Shown here piece after piece: positions 1 to 8,049 of a stretch of DNA of 10,095 nt. Both the position numbers and the translations under genes were made by a program. Every line of letters begins with the position of its first letter. The stretch's first letter is position 1. The notes under the pieces were generated by a model. The model ran no database searches, had not been told where the DNA came from, and saw only the letters and a list, made by a program, of their open reading frames with translations. Source of the DNA: an uncultured Saprospiraceae bacterium (GTDB lineage Bacteria; Bacteroidota; Bacteroidia; Chitinophagales; Saprospiraceae); the NCBI GenBank assembly GCA_934699305.1, contig CAKUWM010000079.1:1-10095 (forward strand), written 5' to 3'.

Positions 1-1092
1 CTGTTGTCCGACATCCTCACAACCAGTGCTAACCATACAATTATAAGGCCATCCTTCATCCGGAAATGACCTTATATTCCAAGCATCTTGTGGAGATTCT
101 AAAATATAGTAATTATGGTTAAAATATGGAATTTCATTAGGCTTCAAAGTATAGTAAACCGACAACAATGCCGGTGTGTTGATTAAGCCTTCGATTCTAC
201 TTTGGTATGTAGATCGGACACTTTGATCAGGCAATAATTGCAAAAAAGTGGCCGGGTGAATGGCTGAGATGTATTGACTTCCTCTTACTGCCAATCCATC
301 CTTGCTTAATATCCTGATTATGGCATTCTGCTCAATATCAGCCCTTATAACTTCGCAGTATTTACGTATTTCGCCGCCACATTGATGAATCACCCTGGAA
401 AGAGCTTTTGCAATCTGAGATCCACCCCTAACCATTCTATAAGCGCCTTCAATATAACTATTTAATATCAAAGCATAAACATAGAATGGTGTCTTATCAC
501 GCCTCCCGCCATATAAAATAGAATTTCCGCCCAATGCACCTATCAGCATCGGATCACTAAAAATGTTTTCCAATACCTCATAGGCACCTTGTGACATTTC
601 CTGAATAGTTATTGCCTCTTTGTCCGGCTCTTTTAAATGATACGGTCCGAATTTAGCAATCATCTCTTTGATCTTAATACAAAATAAATGAAGACCATCC
701 CTTTCAGCCGGAAATTGTTCCATCATTTTCTTTTCAAATCTATCCCACCCTTGAGCCAGATCGACCTGTGAGCCGGTACTTTTGATAATTATTCTATCAA
801 AACACTCCTCGTCCATGAGGCTGAATTCCAAGTCTTCGATGATACCTAAAAATTGAAACAACTGATACAACGATTGATCTTTTCCCAGACCCCCGATATA
901 GTGAACTCCTGTATCTAATATTTTTTTGTCTCTTGAAAACACTTGCAAACATCCACCGATCTGTTGGTTTTTTTCTAAAACGATGACCGACTTTCCCTTT
1001 TTACTTAGATACGCAGCACATATTAGTCCGGCTATACCGCTACCTATGATGACATAGTCAAAAGTATCACCGGATTTTTGTTGAAATTCCAT
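1..1092 (-). CDS. FAD-dependent phytoene-desaturase/retinol-saturase-like oxidoreductase (3' end beyond window)
   Basis: The reading frame is open from ATG at 1092-1090 to the window edge: 364 codons without a stop, so the C-terminal part is missing (the family is usually about 500 residues). The N-terminus carries a Rossmann dinucleotide-binding motif, VIIGSGIAGL (G17, G19, G22), an acidic residue at the end of the second strand (E40) and an IGG at 45-47. D60-x-G62-x-HYIGG follows, typical of the CrtI/retinol-saturase branch of flavin oxidoreductases. Family knowledge: these enzymes desaturate or saturate long polyene chains, and a member is common in Bacteroidota flexirubin/aryl-polyene clusters. 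Inference: it tailors the polyene chain made by this cluster; the substrate cannot be read from sequence. It starts 4 nt after the stop of the fusion gene upstream, so it is very probably in the same operon. A nearer ATG overlapping that stop is followed at once by TAA, which makes 1092 the first usable start. Confidence 0.88.
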   Translation of the reverse strand, partial: MEFQQKSGDTFDYVIIGSGIAGLICAAYLSKKGKSVIVLEKNQQIGGCLQVFSRDKKILDTGVHYIGGLGKDQSLYQLFQFLGIIEDLEFSLMDEECFDRIIIKSTGSQVDLAQGWDRFEKKMMEQFPAERDGLHLFCIKIKEMIAKFGPYHLKEPDKEAITIQEMSQGAYEVLENIFSDPMLIGALGGNSILYGGRRDKTPFYVYALILNSYIEGAYRMVRGGSQIAKALSRVIHQCGGEIRKYCEVIRADIEQNAIIRILSKDGLAVRGSQYISAIHPATFLQLLPDQSVRSTYQSRIEGLINTPALLSVYYTLKPNEIPYFNHNYYILESPQDAWNIRSFPDEGWPYNCMVSTGCEDVGQQ

Positions 1093-1096
1093 TACA

Positions 1097-4000
1097 TTAA
1101 AGGGGATTTTGATGTCGCAAAATAAATAATGTGTTGGAGGAAATACTCGAATCCACCTTCTTTTCTAATGTCAAAGAATGACGGTGACTAAGATCAGTCA
1201 AAAGGCTATCTTCTATGAAATGTAGTCCTTTCGACGTTTTATTAAAATTAAAAACTCGGGTAGAGAACCATTCCGTCAGCCTGGTTTTGTCATGTCGCTT
1301 CTTACCCGATGATGCAAGGCCTTCCCTAACGATGATCATGCCGCCCGGATTGAGACGATTAGCGCACCTTTCCAATAATTCCTTCTGATTGTCTCTATTC
1401 AAATAATGAAGACTATCGTAAAGCAAAAATACATCGTAATGACCAAAGGAATATTCCGTTATATCGGCATGCTGGAAATCCACTTGTAACCGCTTTGATA
1501 AAAAATTGGCAGCTGCAATATCAATTTTTTCTTCATCATAATCCACGCCGGTTACCTTTCTATCCTGACTACACATTGCCAACATGTAGTCCATCATCCC
1601 ATAACCACAACCAAGATCGAGGATATCTGCTTTTCGCGGAATAAGGTCATTAAGTGCAGTGTATAGACCTTCGTTGATCATCTTTATTTTGGCATACCAA
1701 TAGACTATAGGACCTTTGTACAAGTAATTTTTGCGAAGCGTATCAAAATGATATGAAGGCGTTTCTTTTTCCTCTTTTAAATTAGCAAATTCACGGCGCA
1801 TCATTTGGTTGATTGCTTTGCCCCGAGCTGAATAATCAGACCCATACTGCTCATCATGACAATCTATGACCGGTAATGCTCGCATAGTAGCGCTCCATGT
1901 CTTCAGGTTCTGATCACCTTTAGCCAATCCAACATTTAGTCCATGAAGTAAAATCGGATAAATAGGGACATTTAATTGCTCTGCCAACATAAATGCTCCT
2001 TTATGAAAACGCTTTATCTCCCCATCATGTGACCTTGTTCCTTCCGGGAAAATCAGGATAAAATATCCCTTTTCTATCTGCTCGCGTGCCCTCTCAGTCA
2101 ATTCATCGGTACCGACAAAGCCGGGAAGATATCCCGCAGCACGCACCAAGCCACCATAGACGACATTGTTATAAACCCACTCATTGGTGAGCACAACAAT
2201 CTTTGGGTACAACCCTATGAGCATCAACAGATCAATGTGTGTCTGATGATTGGCAATCAGGATTCCGGGCTTCTCCCAATTAATATGTTCCATCCCCTCA
2301 CGTGTATAATGCCCGGTAGGCGTTATCCACATCACCACATGACACAAACACCGTACCAACTGGTGAAAAAGATACCTTATCTGATTTATACGCATTAAGC
2401 CTGTCCACTTGAGGATCAGGCCGATAATGCTCAGTACCAAGCCAAATATTATAAAAGTCGTAAATGTTACAATGCTCACACAGAAACTTAATATCGTCAC
2501 CGGAGCATTGCCCTTCTCTGTGCGATAGGTGACAAAATAATGATATAATGCCGGTTGTATCGTCAAAGACAATACCATAACAACAGCAAGTCCTATTAAT
2601 GCCAATGCCGCAAAAGAATGGAAAGCAGGGTGCTTACCCGCCAACATAGCAGCCAGACCAATCATCGTAACTAAGACGGAAATGACGATTACCTTCTTGT
2701 CCTTATTGATAACCTTGCGACCTGTGCTGTATTCTTTGGTAAGGCCGTCAATCATAAAGATGGAATAGTCATCACACAGACCAAAGATAAACGTACAAAG
2801 AATGAGGTTGACGATGTGAATCTGTATGCCTACCAAATAAGCTATACCAAGAATCCAAAACCAGCTGATGGTCATAGGCAAAAAAGCGAGCAAGGCTAGT
2901 TCCAGACGACCATAAACCATCCACAATAGGAAAAATACAATGATTCCGCTATATAACAATATATCATTGAAATCATTTTGAACCAATGCCGCTGTCTGAT
3001 TGGCAAAGTGCTGCCTGTTAAACAATTGATAGGATGCTCCTATATCCTGATTTTCAAGATCGAATTTCCCTATGACAGGAGCATGTATGATGACATTGCC
3101 AGCAGCATCATTGTGAACCATGCGTTGTAACACAACCTCCTTGAATTCCCCTGTCAGGCGCTCGGGAATAGCCGTCGTATCCAGGTCTTTTACTCTACCT
3201 AAAAACCGCATTAGGTCAACTCCTCCGCTCCATTCACGTGCGGCTTTACCCTTGACGTCTATCAAAGAATCCGTCCAAAAGCCATGCCACATCTCATGGT
3301 TATTGTATTGGCTTTCCACAGTCGGTTGAATAGCAGTTAAATCAGGTATCAAGGCTGCTGTATCCTGTAGTAAAAGCTCCTTTCGCGCTCGCTGGTATAT
3401 ACTCAATGCCGTATCCAATCCTTGCGCTTTGACTTGCAACATCGTACGCGAAAGGTCAAATCCCAGATCATCTTCAATGATATCAATACCGGCTTTGTCC
3501 CGGGCAGGAACATAATTCAATTTCGACAAATCTCCCTGAAATTGAATCTTTGAGGCAGGAAAAATCATTCCTATAGTTATCAGGATTAAAGCGCCTATCA
3601 CCCATTTATTTTTATGAAACTCATAGGAGGTGAATCTATCAAACCACCGCATTGACACTTCTCTTTCTCGTGTTTTCTCCTTATCCAACCATTGAGGTAG
3701 GATGATAAGCGTCGTCAGTACTCCGGCCGCCAAGCTTAAGACAGCAAGATACCCGAATTGCTCCAACAATAGACTATCAGACATAATCAACAAAGCAAAT
3801 GCCGCTATGGTCGTTACATTGCCCACAATCAAAGGATGCGCGATCTCTTCAATAGCCTCTGTTATTGAAGCACAATGTATTCTTGCATTCACAAGGTGAA
3901 TGGAATAGTTGATTCCCATCGCTAAGATAATCGTAGCCGAAGACATTGCCATAGCAACTATAGGTACACCCAACCAACCAAAAGTCGCCAATGCTACCGA

Positions 4001-4924
4001 ATAACCAATAATGGAAGGGATTAACACTATCAAGGCAAGCCGCTTCCTTCTGTAAAAATAGTACAACAAGCCCAGTGTCAAAATAACAGAAAAAACACCC
4101 GTTAGATTGCCATCCTTGAATGACCGCTCTTTGTTGATCTCTGAGGCAATAGGCGCTCCAATAAGATAAGTTTTTACTCCCGGGAAAAGCGTCTCACCCC
4201 CCGATTGCATACTTATCAATGTGTCTATCAATGCACTATACCTGACATCTTCATTGTCCGGGAATATTGCGGTAAAGTCAAACAAAAGATTTCGCTCATC
4301 CTTGGAAACCTGAAATCCATTGGCTTGCTTGAGACTTGGAACTGTCCGAAAAGAGGATAACTTGTTCAACACTAATGGTGCAAGGTGAACAGGATCCAAT
4401 TGATTGTAATATCGAAGTGAGTAGCCGGCAAAACTGTTATTGATTCGGGCATTATTGGCAAGGGTATTTTCAAGATGTTCGTCTTCCATGCGTTGGCCTA
4501 TAACCTTCCAGTCTTCTTTGTCCAATAACAAAGGAAGATAATAAAAAACACTGTCATATAACACACGCTGCAAGCTATCTGTCATCCTTATTCTGGTATC
4601 CTTGAGATTGGCTACAAAGTAAGGTGATGTGTTCAGCTTGTTTTCCCACCATTCAGCATTGGCGAGTAAACTTTGTAATGACGTATCACTCGGATTAGAT
4701 GTGTGCAACAACACCATGATGTTGTTGTTAGAACGCAGATTGTTGACTTGTTCCTTATATGCCGAAGAAGATGTTGTCTTTGGAAAAATAGAGAAAATAT
4801 CGTTGTTCCATTGTAGCCGACTGATACCCATATAACAGTAGATACCGATCCCTATTAATATGCAATAGAATCCGACTTTAAATCTTCTTAAAATATTATA
4901 TATCCATATAAAAGGTTTTCCCAT
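1097..4924 (-). CDS. Trifunctional MMPL exporter / lysophospholipid-type acyltransferase / SAM-dependent methyltransferase
   Basis: One uninterrupted 1275-residue frame holds three domains. Residues 1-800 are an MMPL/RND-type transporter: a first membrane helix near 17-36, a large periplasmic loop, helices near 274-411 (with GINYSIH at 337-343), a helix near 441-457, a second loop, and helices near 655-797 with FGLCDDYSIF at 714-723, the usual position of the proton-relay acidic residues. One or two further hydrophobic segments (808-840) lead into a PlsC-like acyltransferase with NHQTHID (892-898, the NHx4D motif) and FPEGTRS (959-965). The C-terminus (about 1055-1270) is a class I methyltransferase with ILDLGCGYG (1101-1109) and VTGVDYDE (1124-1131). 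This domain order is known from Bacteroidota polyene/flexirubin clusters. Inference: it acylates and methylates a lipid-linked pigment at the inner membrane and moves it towards the outer membrane. It starts 1 nt after the glycosyltransferase stop. All key motifs look intact, and no frameshift is seen at the domain joins. Confidence 0.93.
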   Translation of the reverse strand: MGKPFIWIYNILRRFKVGFYCILIGIGIYCYMGISRLQWNNDIFSIFPKTTSSSAYKEQVNNLRSNNNIMVLLHTSNPSDTSLQSLLANAEWWENKLNTSPYFVANLKDTRIRMTDSLQRVLYDSVFYYLPLLLDKEDWKVIGQRMEDEHLENTLANNARINNSFAGYSLRYYNQLDPVHLAPLVLNKLSSFRTVPSLKQANGFQVSKDERNLLFDFTAIFPDNEDVRYSALIDTLISMQSGGETLFPGVKTYLIGAPIASEINKERSFKDGNLTGVFSVILTLGLLYYFYRRKRLALIVLIPSIIGYSVALATFGWLGVPIVAMAMSSATIILAMGINYSIHLVNARIHCASITEAIEEIAHPLIVGNVTTIAAFALLIMSDSLLLEQFGYLAVLSLAAGVLTTLIILPQWLDKEKTREREVSMRWFDRFTSYEFHKNKWVIGALILITIGMIFPASKIQFQGDLSKLNYVPARDKAGIDIIEDDLGFDLSRTMLQVKAQGLDTALSIYQRARKELLLQDTAALIPDLTAIQPTVESQYNNHEMWHGFWTDSLIDVKGKAAREWSGGVDLMRFLGRVKDLDTTAIPERLTGEFKEVVLQRMVHNDAAGNVIIHAPVIGKFDLENQDIGASYQLFNRQHFANQTAALVQNDFNDILLYSGIIVFFLLWMVYGRLELALLAFLPMTISWFWILGIAYLVGIQIHIVNLILCTFIFGLCDDYSIFMIDGLTKEYSTGRKVINKDKKVIVISVLVTMIGLAAMLAGKHPAFHSFAALALIGLAVVMVLSLTIQPALYHYFVTYRTEKGNAPVTILSFCVSIVTFTTFIIFGLVLSIIGLILKWTGLMRINQIRYLFHQLVRCLCHVVMWITPTGHYTREGMEHINWEKPGILIANHQTHIDLLMLIGLYPKIVVLTNEWVYNNVVYGGLVRAAGYLPGFVGTDELTERAREQIEKGYFILIFPEGTRSHDGEIKRFHKGAFMLAEQLNVPIYPILLHGLNVGLAKGDQNLKTWSATMRALPVIDCHDEQYGSDYSARGKAINQMMRREFANLKEEKETPSYHFDTLRKNYLYKGPIVYWYAKIKMINEGLYTALNDLIPRKADILDLGCGYGMMDYMLAMCSQDRKVTGVDYDEEKIDIAAANFLSKRLQVDFQHADITEYSFGHYDVFLLYDSLHYLNRDNQKELLERCANRLNPGGMIIVREGLASSGKKRHDKTRLTEWFSTRVFNFNKTSKGLHFIEDSLLTDLSHRHSLTLEKKVDSSISSNTLFILRHQNPL

Positions 4925-4925
4925 A

Positions 4926-6125
4926 TTAGCTCTTTCTCTGTTTAAGTCGCCCTTCTCTCCATTTATACATAAACAAACTTACATAAAACGTTATTATACC
5001 GGCAAAAATCGATAATAAAACTGCACCTACAACATACTGGAAAAAATTATTTGCAATAGATTCTACCGTAAAATGCCCATTCGCAAAGTCAACTTGCTTT
5101 GAATTGCCTACAAATATACCACCTGTCACGTAACTCAAAAAGATAATAATCGGAATCATCGGCGGAATGCTGATGTGCGCAGCTACCGTGAATAAAACTT
5201 TGTTGAGTTTCCAATAATGACACAGCGCCCACCCGATAATCAATTGATATCCCCATACCGGAAAAATCCCCATTAATACACCAAAGCCTAACGAGGCAGA
5301 ACGACGTGAGATAGACTCTTTCGGGTTATTAAGAGCCAGTTTTATACTGTTCCGAAATCCTACATCCGACAGCTTTTTCCACCATCGAATGGGGATATAA
5401 TATAACACTGCCTGTATAAAAAGCACCGTATTTAAAACACTTATCCGTGTGAAATCTTGCAACGGCCGGAAATGGCTGACTCGTAAATCACCCGGTGGAT
5501 AATACACCCGTACCGGTATCGATTTAATAGGAATACCGCGCCATGCCGCCTTCACCAAAATCTCAACTTCAAATTCAAAACGCCATGTAATCAACTTCAG
5601 CCGACTTATCTCCTTTAATGGATAAATTCGATAACCTGACTGCGTATCAGGTAAATCCAATCCAGTATCAAACTTAAACCAAAAATTAGAAAACTTATTT
5701 CCAAAAGAACTCTTCCCCGGAATGCCCTCCCTGTCCATATCCCGGGAACCGATGATGATACTGCCCGGATGTTGGCGTAAGCAATTAATGAGATATGGAA
5801 TATCATCCGGATAATGCTGGCCATCAGAGTCGATGGTAATTACATAATCAAAATGCCGCTCCATAGCCTCAGCAAAGCCACGTTTGATGGCCATTCCTTT
5901 ACCCTGATTGGCTTCACAGTGTATGACTTCAATCTGAGGAAATTGTTTCAATATATCTCTCGTACCATCCGTACTACCGTCATTAATCACGATAATGTTG
6001 TCGGCAAAATAAAGACATCCCGATATCACTGATCGCAGAGTATTGGCATTGTTGAATGTCGGAATCAAGACCCCGATCTTCATCTCGTTTATAACATTAC
6101 GGCTAATCTGTTCGAGTGATGCCAT
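4926..6125 (-). CDS. GT2 family glycosyltransferase with C-terminal DUF2062 membrane domain
   Basis: The 399-residue protein has an N-terminal GT-A fold of family 2: IPTFNN (21-26), NDGSTDGT (48-55), the metal/nucleotide-sugar binding DSDGQH (99-104) and DTQSGYR (160-166), a layout close to dolichyl-phosphate-mannose-synthase-like enzymes. Residues about 258-390 form a hydrophobic DUF2062 domain with several membrane segments (about 279-302, 310-338, 362-386) and a basic tail. Family knowledge: such enzymes transfer a sugar to a lipid carrier on the cytoplasmic face of the inner membrane; DUF2062 has no settled function. Inference: it glycosylates a lipid or pigment intermediate of the cluster. 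The ATG at 6125 lies 3 nt after the dehydratase stop, with AAAGG nearby. A second ATG at 6083 (residue 15, MKIGVLIPTF) gives the N-terminus more usual for the family and is a real alternative start. Confidence 0.9.
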   Translation of the reverse strand: MASLEQISRNVINEMKIGVLIPTFNNANTLRSVISGCLYFADNIIVINDGSTDGTRDILKQFPQIEVIHCEANQGKGMAIKRGFAEAMERHFDYVITIDSDGQHYPDDIPYLINCLRQHPGSIIIGSRDMDREGIPGKSSFGNKFSNFWFKFDTGLDLPDTQSGYRIYPLKEISRLKLITWRFEFEVEILVKAAWRGIPIKSIPVRVYYPPGDLRVSHFRPLQDFTRISVLNTVLFIQAVLYYIPIRWWKKLSDVGFRNSIKLALNNPKESISRRSASLGFGVLMGIFPVWGYQLIIGWALCHYWKLNKVLFTVAAHISIPPMIPIIIFLSYVTGGIFVGNSKQVDFANGHFTVESIANNFFQYVVGAVLLSIFAGIITFYVSLFMYKWREGRLKQRKS

Positions 6126-6128
6126 CCT

Positions 6129-6500
6129 TTATTCGCCTTTGATTAACCTAAGACCGGCTTTAGAAAAAATGATTCCATCTGACTTTAACTCGGCACGGAT
6201 AATAAAAACTTCCTCCTCTTGCCTCATATCGATACGCACCTCCAACCTATTATTGATCATAGGATCCACGACTCTCAGAAATTTACATTGTGCAACTTCC
6301 TTTACATTCAACACTTCACCAATATAATCATTCGCACACAATGTAAAAAGCCTGATGATCATGACACCCGGTAAAACAGGCTGATGTGGAAAATGTCCGG
6401 AAAAAATACTACATTTGTCGTTGATGACAACATCATACACGACATCCATCTCATCATCCCGCCTTCTTTCAAAAGAATATAAACTCAATGTATCCTCCAT
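6129..6500 (-). CDS. Hotdog-fold 3-hydroxyacyl-ACP dehydratase-like protein (FabZ/ApeI-type)
   Basis: This small protein (123 residues from the ATG at 6500) contains FSGHFPHQPVLPGVM, the signature loop and start of the central helix of FabZ-type hotdog dehydratases. The catalytic histidine is present (H36 in this numbering). Counting along the motif, the position of the FabZ catalytic Glu, 14 residues after the His, is Arg (R50). From memory, related Bacteroidota flexirubin-cluster hotdog proteins often carry Gln there, so loss of the acid may be typical of this branch. The role is inferred: dehydrating, or otherwise binding, beta-hydroxyacyl-ACP intermediates during polyene extension. The frame stays open upstream to 6539, but that longer form would need a TTG start and would overlap the possible msrAB start, so I chose ATG 6500. 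It is the first gene of the minus-strand run and ends 3 nt before the glycosyltransferase. Confidence 0.85.
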   Translation of the reverse strand: MEDTLSLYSFERRRDDEMDVVYDVVINDKCSIFSGHFPHQPVLPGVMIIRLFTLCANDYIGEVLNVKEVAQCKFLRVVDPMINNRLEVRIDMRQEEEVFIIRAELKSDGIIFSKAGLRLIKGE

Positions 6501-6575
6501 TGTATTATTTTCGTACGTTATTCCTATTAAATGAAGCAACTAATTGACCTCATCTATGTTAAAAGTAAAAAGAAT
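6501..6575. promoter_or_regulatory. Divergent intergenic spacer, probable promoters for msrAB and the polyene operon
   Basis: These 75 bp separate two divergent starts, so promoters for both directions should lie here or just inside the genes. The stretch is AT-rich. I looked for the Bacteroidota pattern (TTTG near -33, TAnnTTTG near -7) on both strands and found no good match, so only the position supports the call. If msrAB started at 6531, the spacer would shrink to 30 bp. Confidence 0.4.
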
Positions 6576-7646
6576 ATGAAATATTTGGTATTTATCTTAT
6601 CCACATTTACTACTTTCTGTACCGGCAAAGATAGTTACCCCAAAGCACAACCAAATCATGACACTGAAAATTTCACTGTTTCAAAACCTGAAAATCAAGA
6701 AGAAATCGTGCTTGCAGGAGGATGCTTTTGGTGTCTCGAGGCTATATATCAAGATCTATATGGCGTCATAAAAGTCGAATCCGGCTATTCCAATGGCACC
6801 TTTGCCAATCCTACCTACGAGCAGGTGTGCACCGGCAAAACAGGTCACGCAGAAGTCGTCCGGCTTACTTACGACACTACTGTGATTCATTTGGATGATA
6901 TCCTGACAGTATTCTGGACAATGCACGACCCTACAACGCTCAACAGACAAGGAAATGACTCAGGTACTCAATATAGAAGCGGCATCTATTTTTTTACGGA
7001 CGGGCAAAAGAAAATTGCCCAACATTCACTCAATACGACTGCTAAAGAAATCTGGGGTGACAACATAACAACTGAAATCCTACCCGTCAAAAATTATTCA
7101 CCCGCGGAAAACTATCATCAAAGCTATTACACCAATAATCCCAATCAATCTTATTGCCGATTTATCATCAATCCCAAAGTAGAAAAATTTAAAAAGAAAT
7201 TTAAAGATAAACTGAAAGAAAATCAAACTACATCTCTTATGGAAAAACCACAACAATGGAATAAATTGACTTCCGATGAAGAAAGAATCATCGTTCATAA
7301 AGGTACAGAGTATCCGGGCACCGGAAAATATTACAAATTTACCGGCGATGGCGTCTATGAATGCCGTCGATGCAACGCCCCTCTCTACGACTCAAAAGAT
7401 AAATTTGCGTCAGAATGTGGCTGGCCATCATTCGATGATGAAATTCCCGGTGCAGTGAAACGCATTCCGGATGCCGATGGACACCGCACCGAAATATTAT
7501 GTAACAACTGCGGAGCTCATCTAGGTCACGTTTTTACCGGTGAAAGATTAACCTTGAAAAATGTCCGCCACTGTGTCAATAGCGTCTCTTTGCAATTTTT
7601 GACACGCCGGGAATTTGAAAAACAACAAGCTAAGGCTGACAAGTAA
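6576..7646 (+). CDS. msrAB: Exported bifunctional peptide methionine sulfoxide reductase MsrA-MsrB
   Basis: The fusion repairs both epimers of methionine sulfoxide: MsrA acts on the S form and MsrB on the R form. From the chosen ATG (356 residues), MsrA has GGCFWCLEA with catalytic C50 and a second Cys at C53, plus a C-terminal QSYCRFIINPK segment with the probable resolving C194. After a Lys-rich linker (about 205-225) comes MsrB: zinc-site CxxC pairs C263/C266 and C309/C312, CGWPSF with C281 as probable resolving Cys, and catalytic C333 in RHCVNS. The N-terminus, MKYLVFILSTFTTFC, is a short hydrophobic export signal. A Cys follows it, but Phe before that Cys makes a lipoprotein signal doubtful. 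An in-frame ATG at 6531 would add 15 polar/basic residues ahead of the signal, so 6576 with its purine-rich leader is preferred. The enzyme probably works in the periplasm; electron donors are not encoded nearby. Divergent from, and not obviously related to, the pigment operon. Confidence 0.95.
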   Translation: MKYLVFILSTFTTFCTGKDSYPKAQPNHDTENFTVSKPENQEEIVLAGGCFWCLEAIYQDLYGVIKVESGYSNGTFANPTYEQVCTGKTGHAEVVRLTYDTTVIHLDDILTVFWTMHDPTTLNRQGNDSGTQYRSGIYFFTDGQKKIAQHSLNTTAKEIWGDNITTEILPVKNYSPAENYHQSYYTNNPNQSYCRFIINPKVEKFKKKFKDKLKENQTTSLMEKPQQWNKLTSDEERIIVHKGTEYPGTGKYYKFTGDGVYECRRCNAPLYDSKDKFASECGWPSFDDEIPGAVKRIPDADGHRTEILCNNCGAHLGHVFTGERLTLKNVRHCVNSVSLQFLTRREFEKQQAKADK

Positions 7647-8049
7647 TCCGTGAAATTGATACTATATAAACCACATCAGATTCACTTTCGTAATGCTACG
7701 CTACATTGCAATAGCTAATCCCTTTCAATCCAATCCTATAGTGATTCTTGTACAAAATCACTATTTCAAAATTTCGTAAACCTTTATTCGTTTTTATCCA
7801 AATAATAGTTGTTTTTTAGGGGTATAAATTCTGCCATCACACTTTGATCCCATATTCCGCATTTGAAACTGTTGAGTCGATAAGGGATTGGTAATCAATG
7901 GCTTTATCGAAAACATTGAAATGACTCCCAAATACTATCATCCTCATAATCAGCCCTTTATGACCTTCCAAAACCTTTACTAATGAATTCGGGATAATTT
8001 TAAAATACTGTATATTGCGCCCTATTTTAAAGAATAAAATTTTGAAACA
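7647..8049. other. About 400-bp intergenic region without a convincing gene
   Basis: No frame here combines a plausible start, length and recognisable motif. It contains a 9-bp inverted repeat near 7738-7764 and a minus-strand open stretch ending at TGA 7839-7837. The promoter of the beta-helix gene should lie in the last 100 bp, which are strongly AT-rich. TATATTGC at 8011-8018 is a weak candidate for a -7 element, but I see no matching TTTG upstream. Confidence 0.5.
7738..7764 (+). terminator. Inverted repeat, possible msrAB terminator
   Basis: ATAGTGATT (7738-7746) and AATCACTAT (7756-7764) are perfect 9-bp arms around a 9-nt loop that itself contains the palindrome TTGTACAA (7748-7755). 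It lies 91 nt after the msrAB stop, and a T-containing but not uniform stretch follows. The stem is AT-rich and there is no clean U-tract, so termination is only a possibility; a protein-binding palindrome is an alternative. Confidence 0.35.

Noticed and set aside
3120..3899. Short plus-strand frames opposite the fusion gene (3120-3329, 3702-3899)
   Set aside because: They lie antisense inside a long, motif-rich coding frame and encode nothing recognisable.
6501..6539. Longer form of the dehydratase-like gene starting at 6539
   Set aside because: The first codon would be TTG, the extra 13 residues lack family similarity, and the ATG at 6500 gives the usual length.
6501..6575. Bacteroidota-type promoters (TTTG/TAnnTTTG) in the divergent spacer
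   Set aside because: TTG at 6539-6537 on the minus strand has a plausible spacing to TACGAAAA, but that box lacks the TTTG half; no convincing plus-strand pair was found either.
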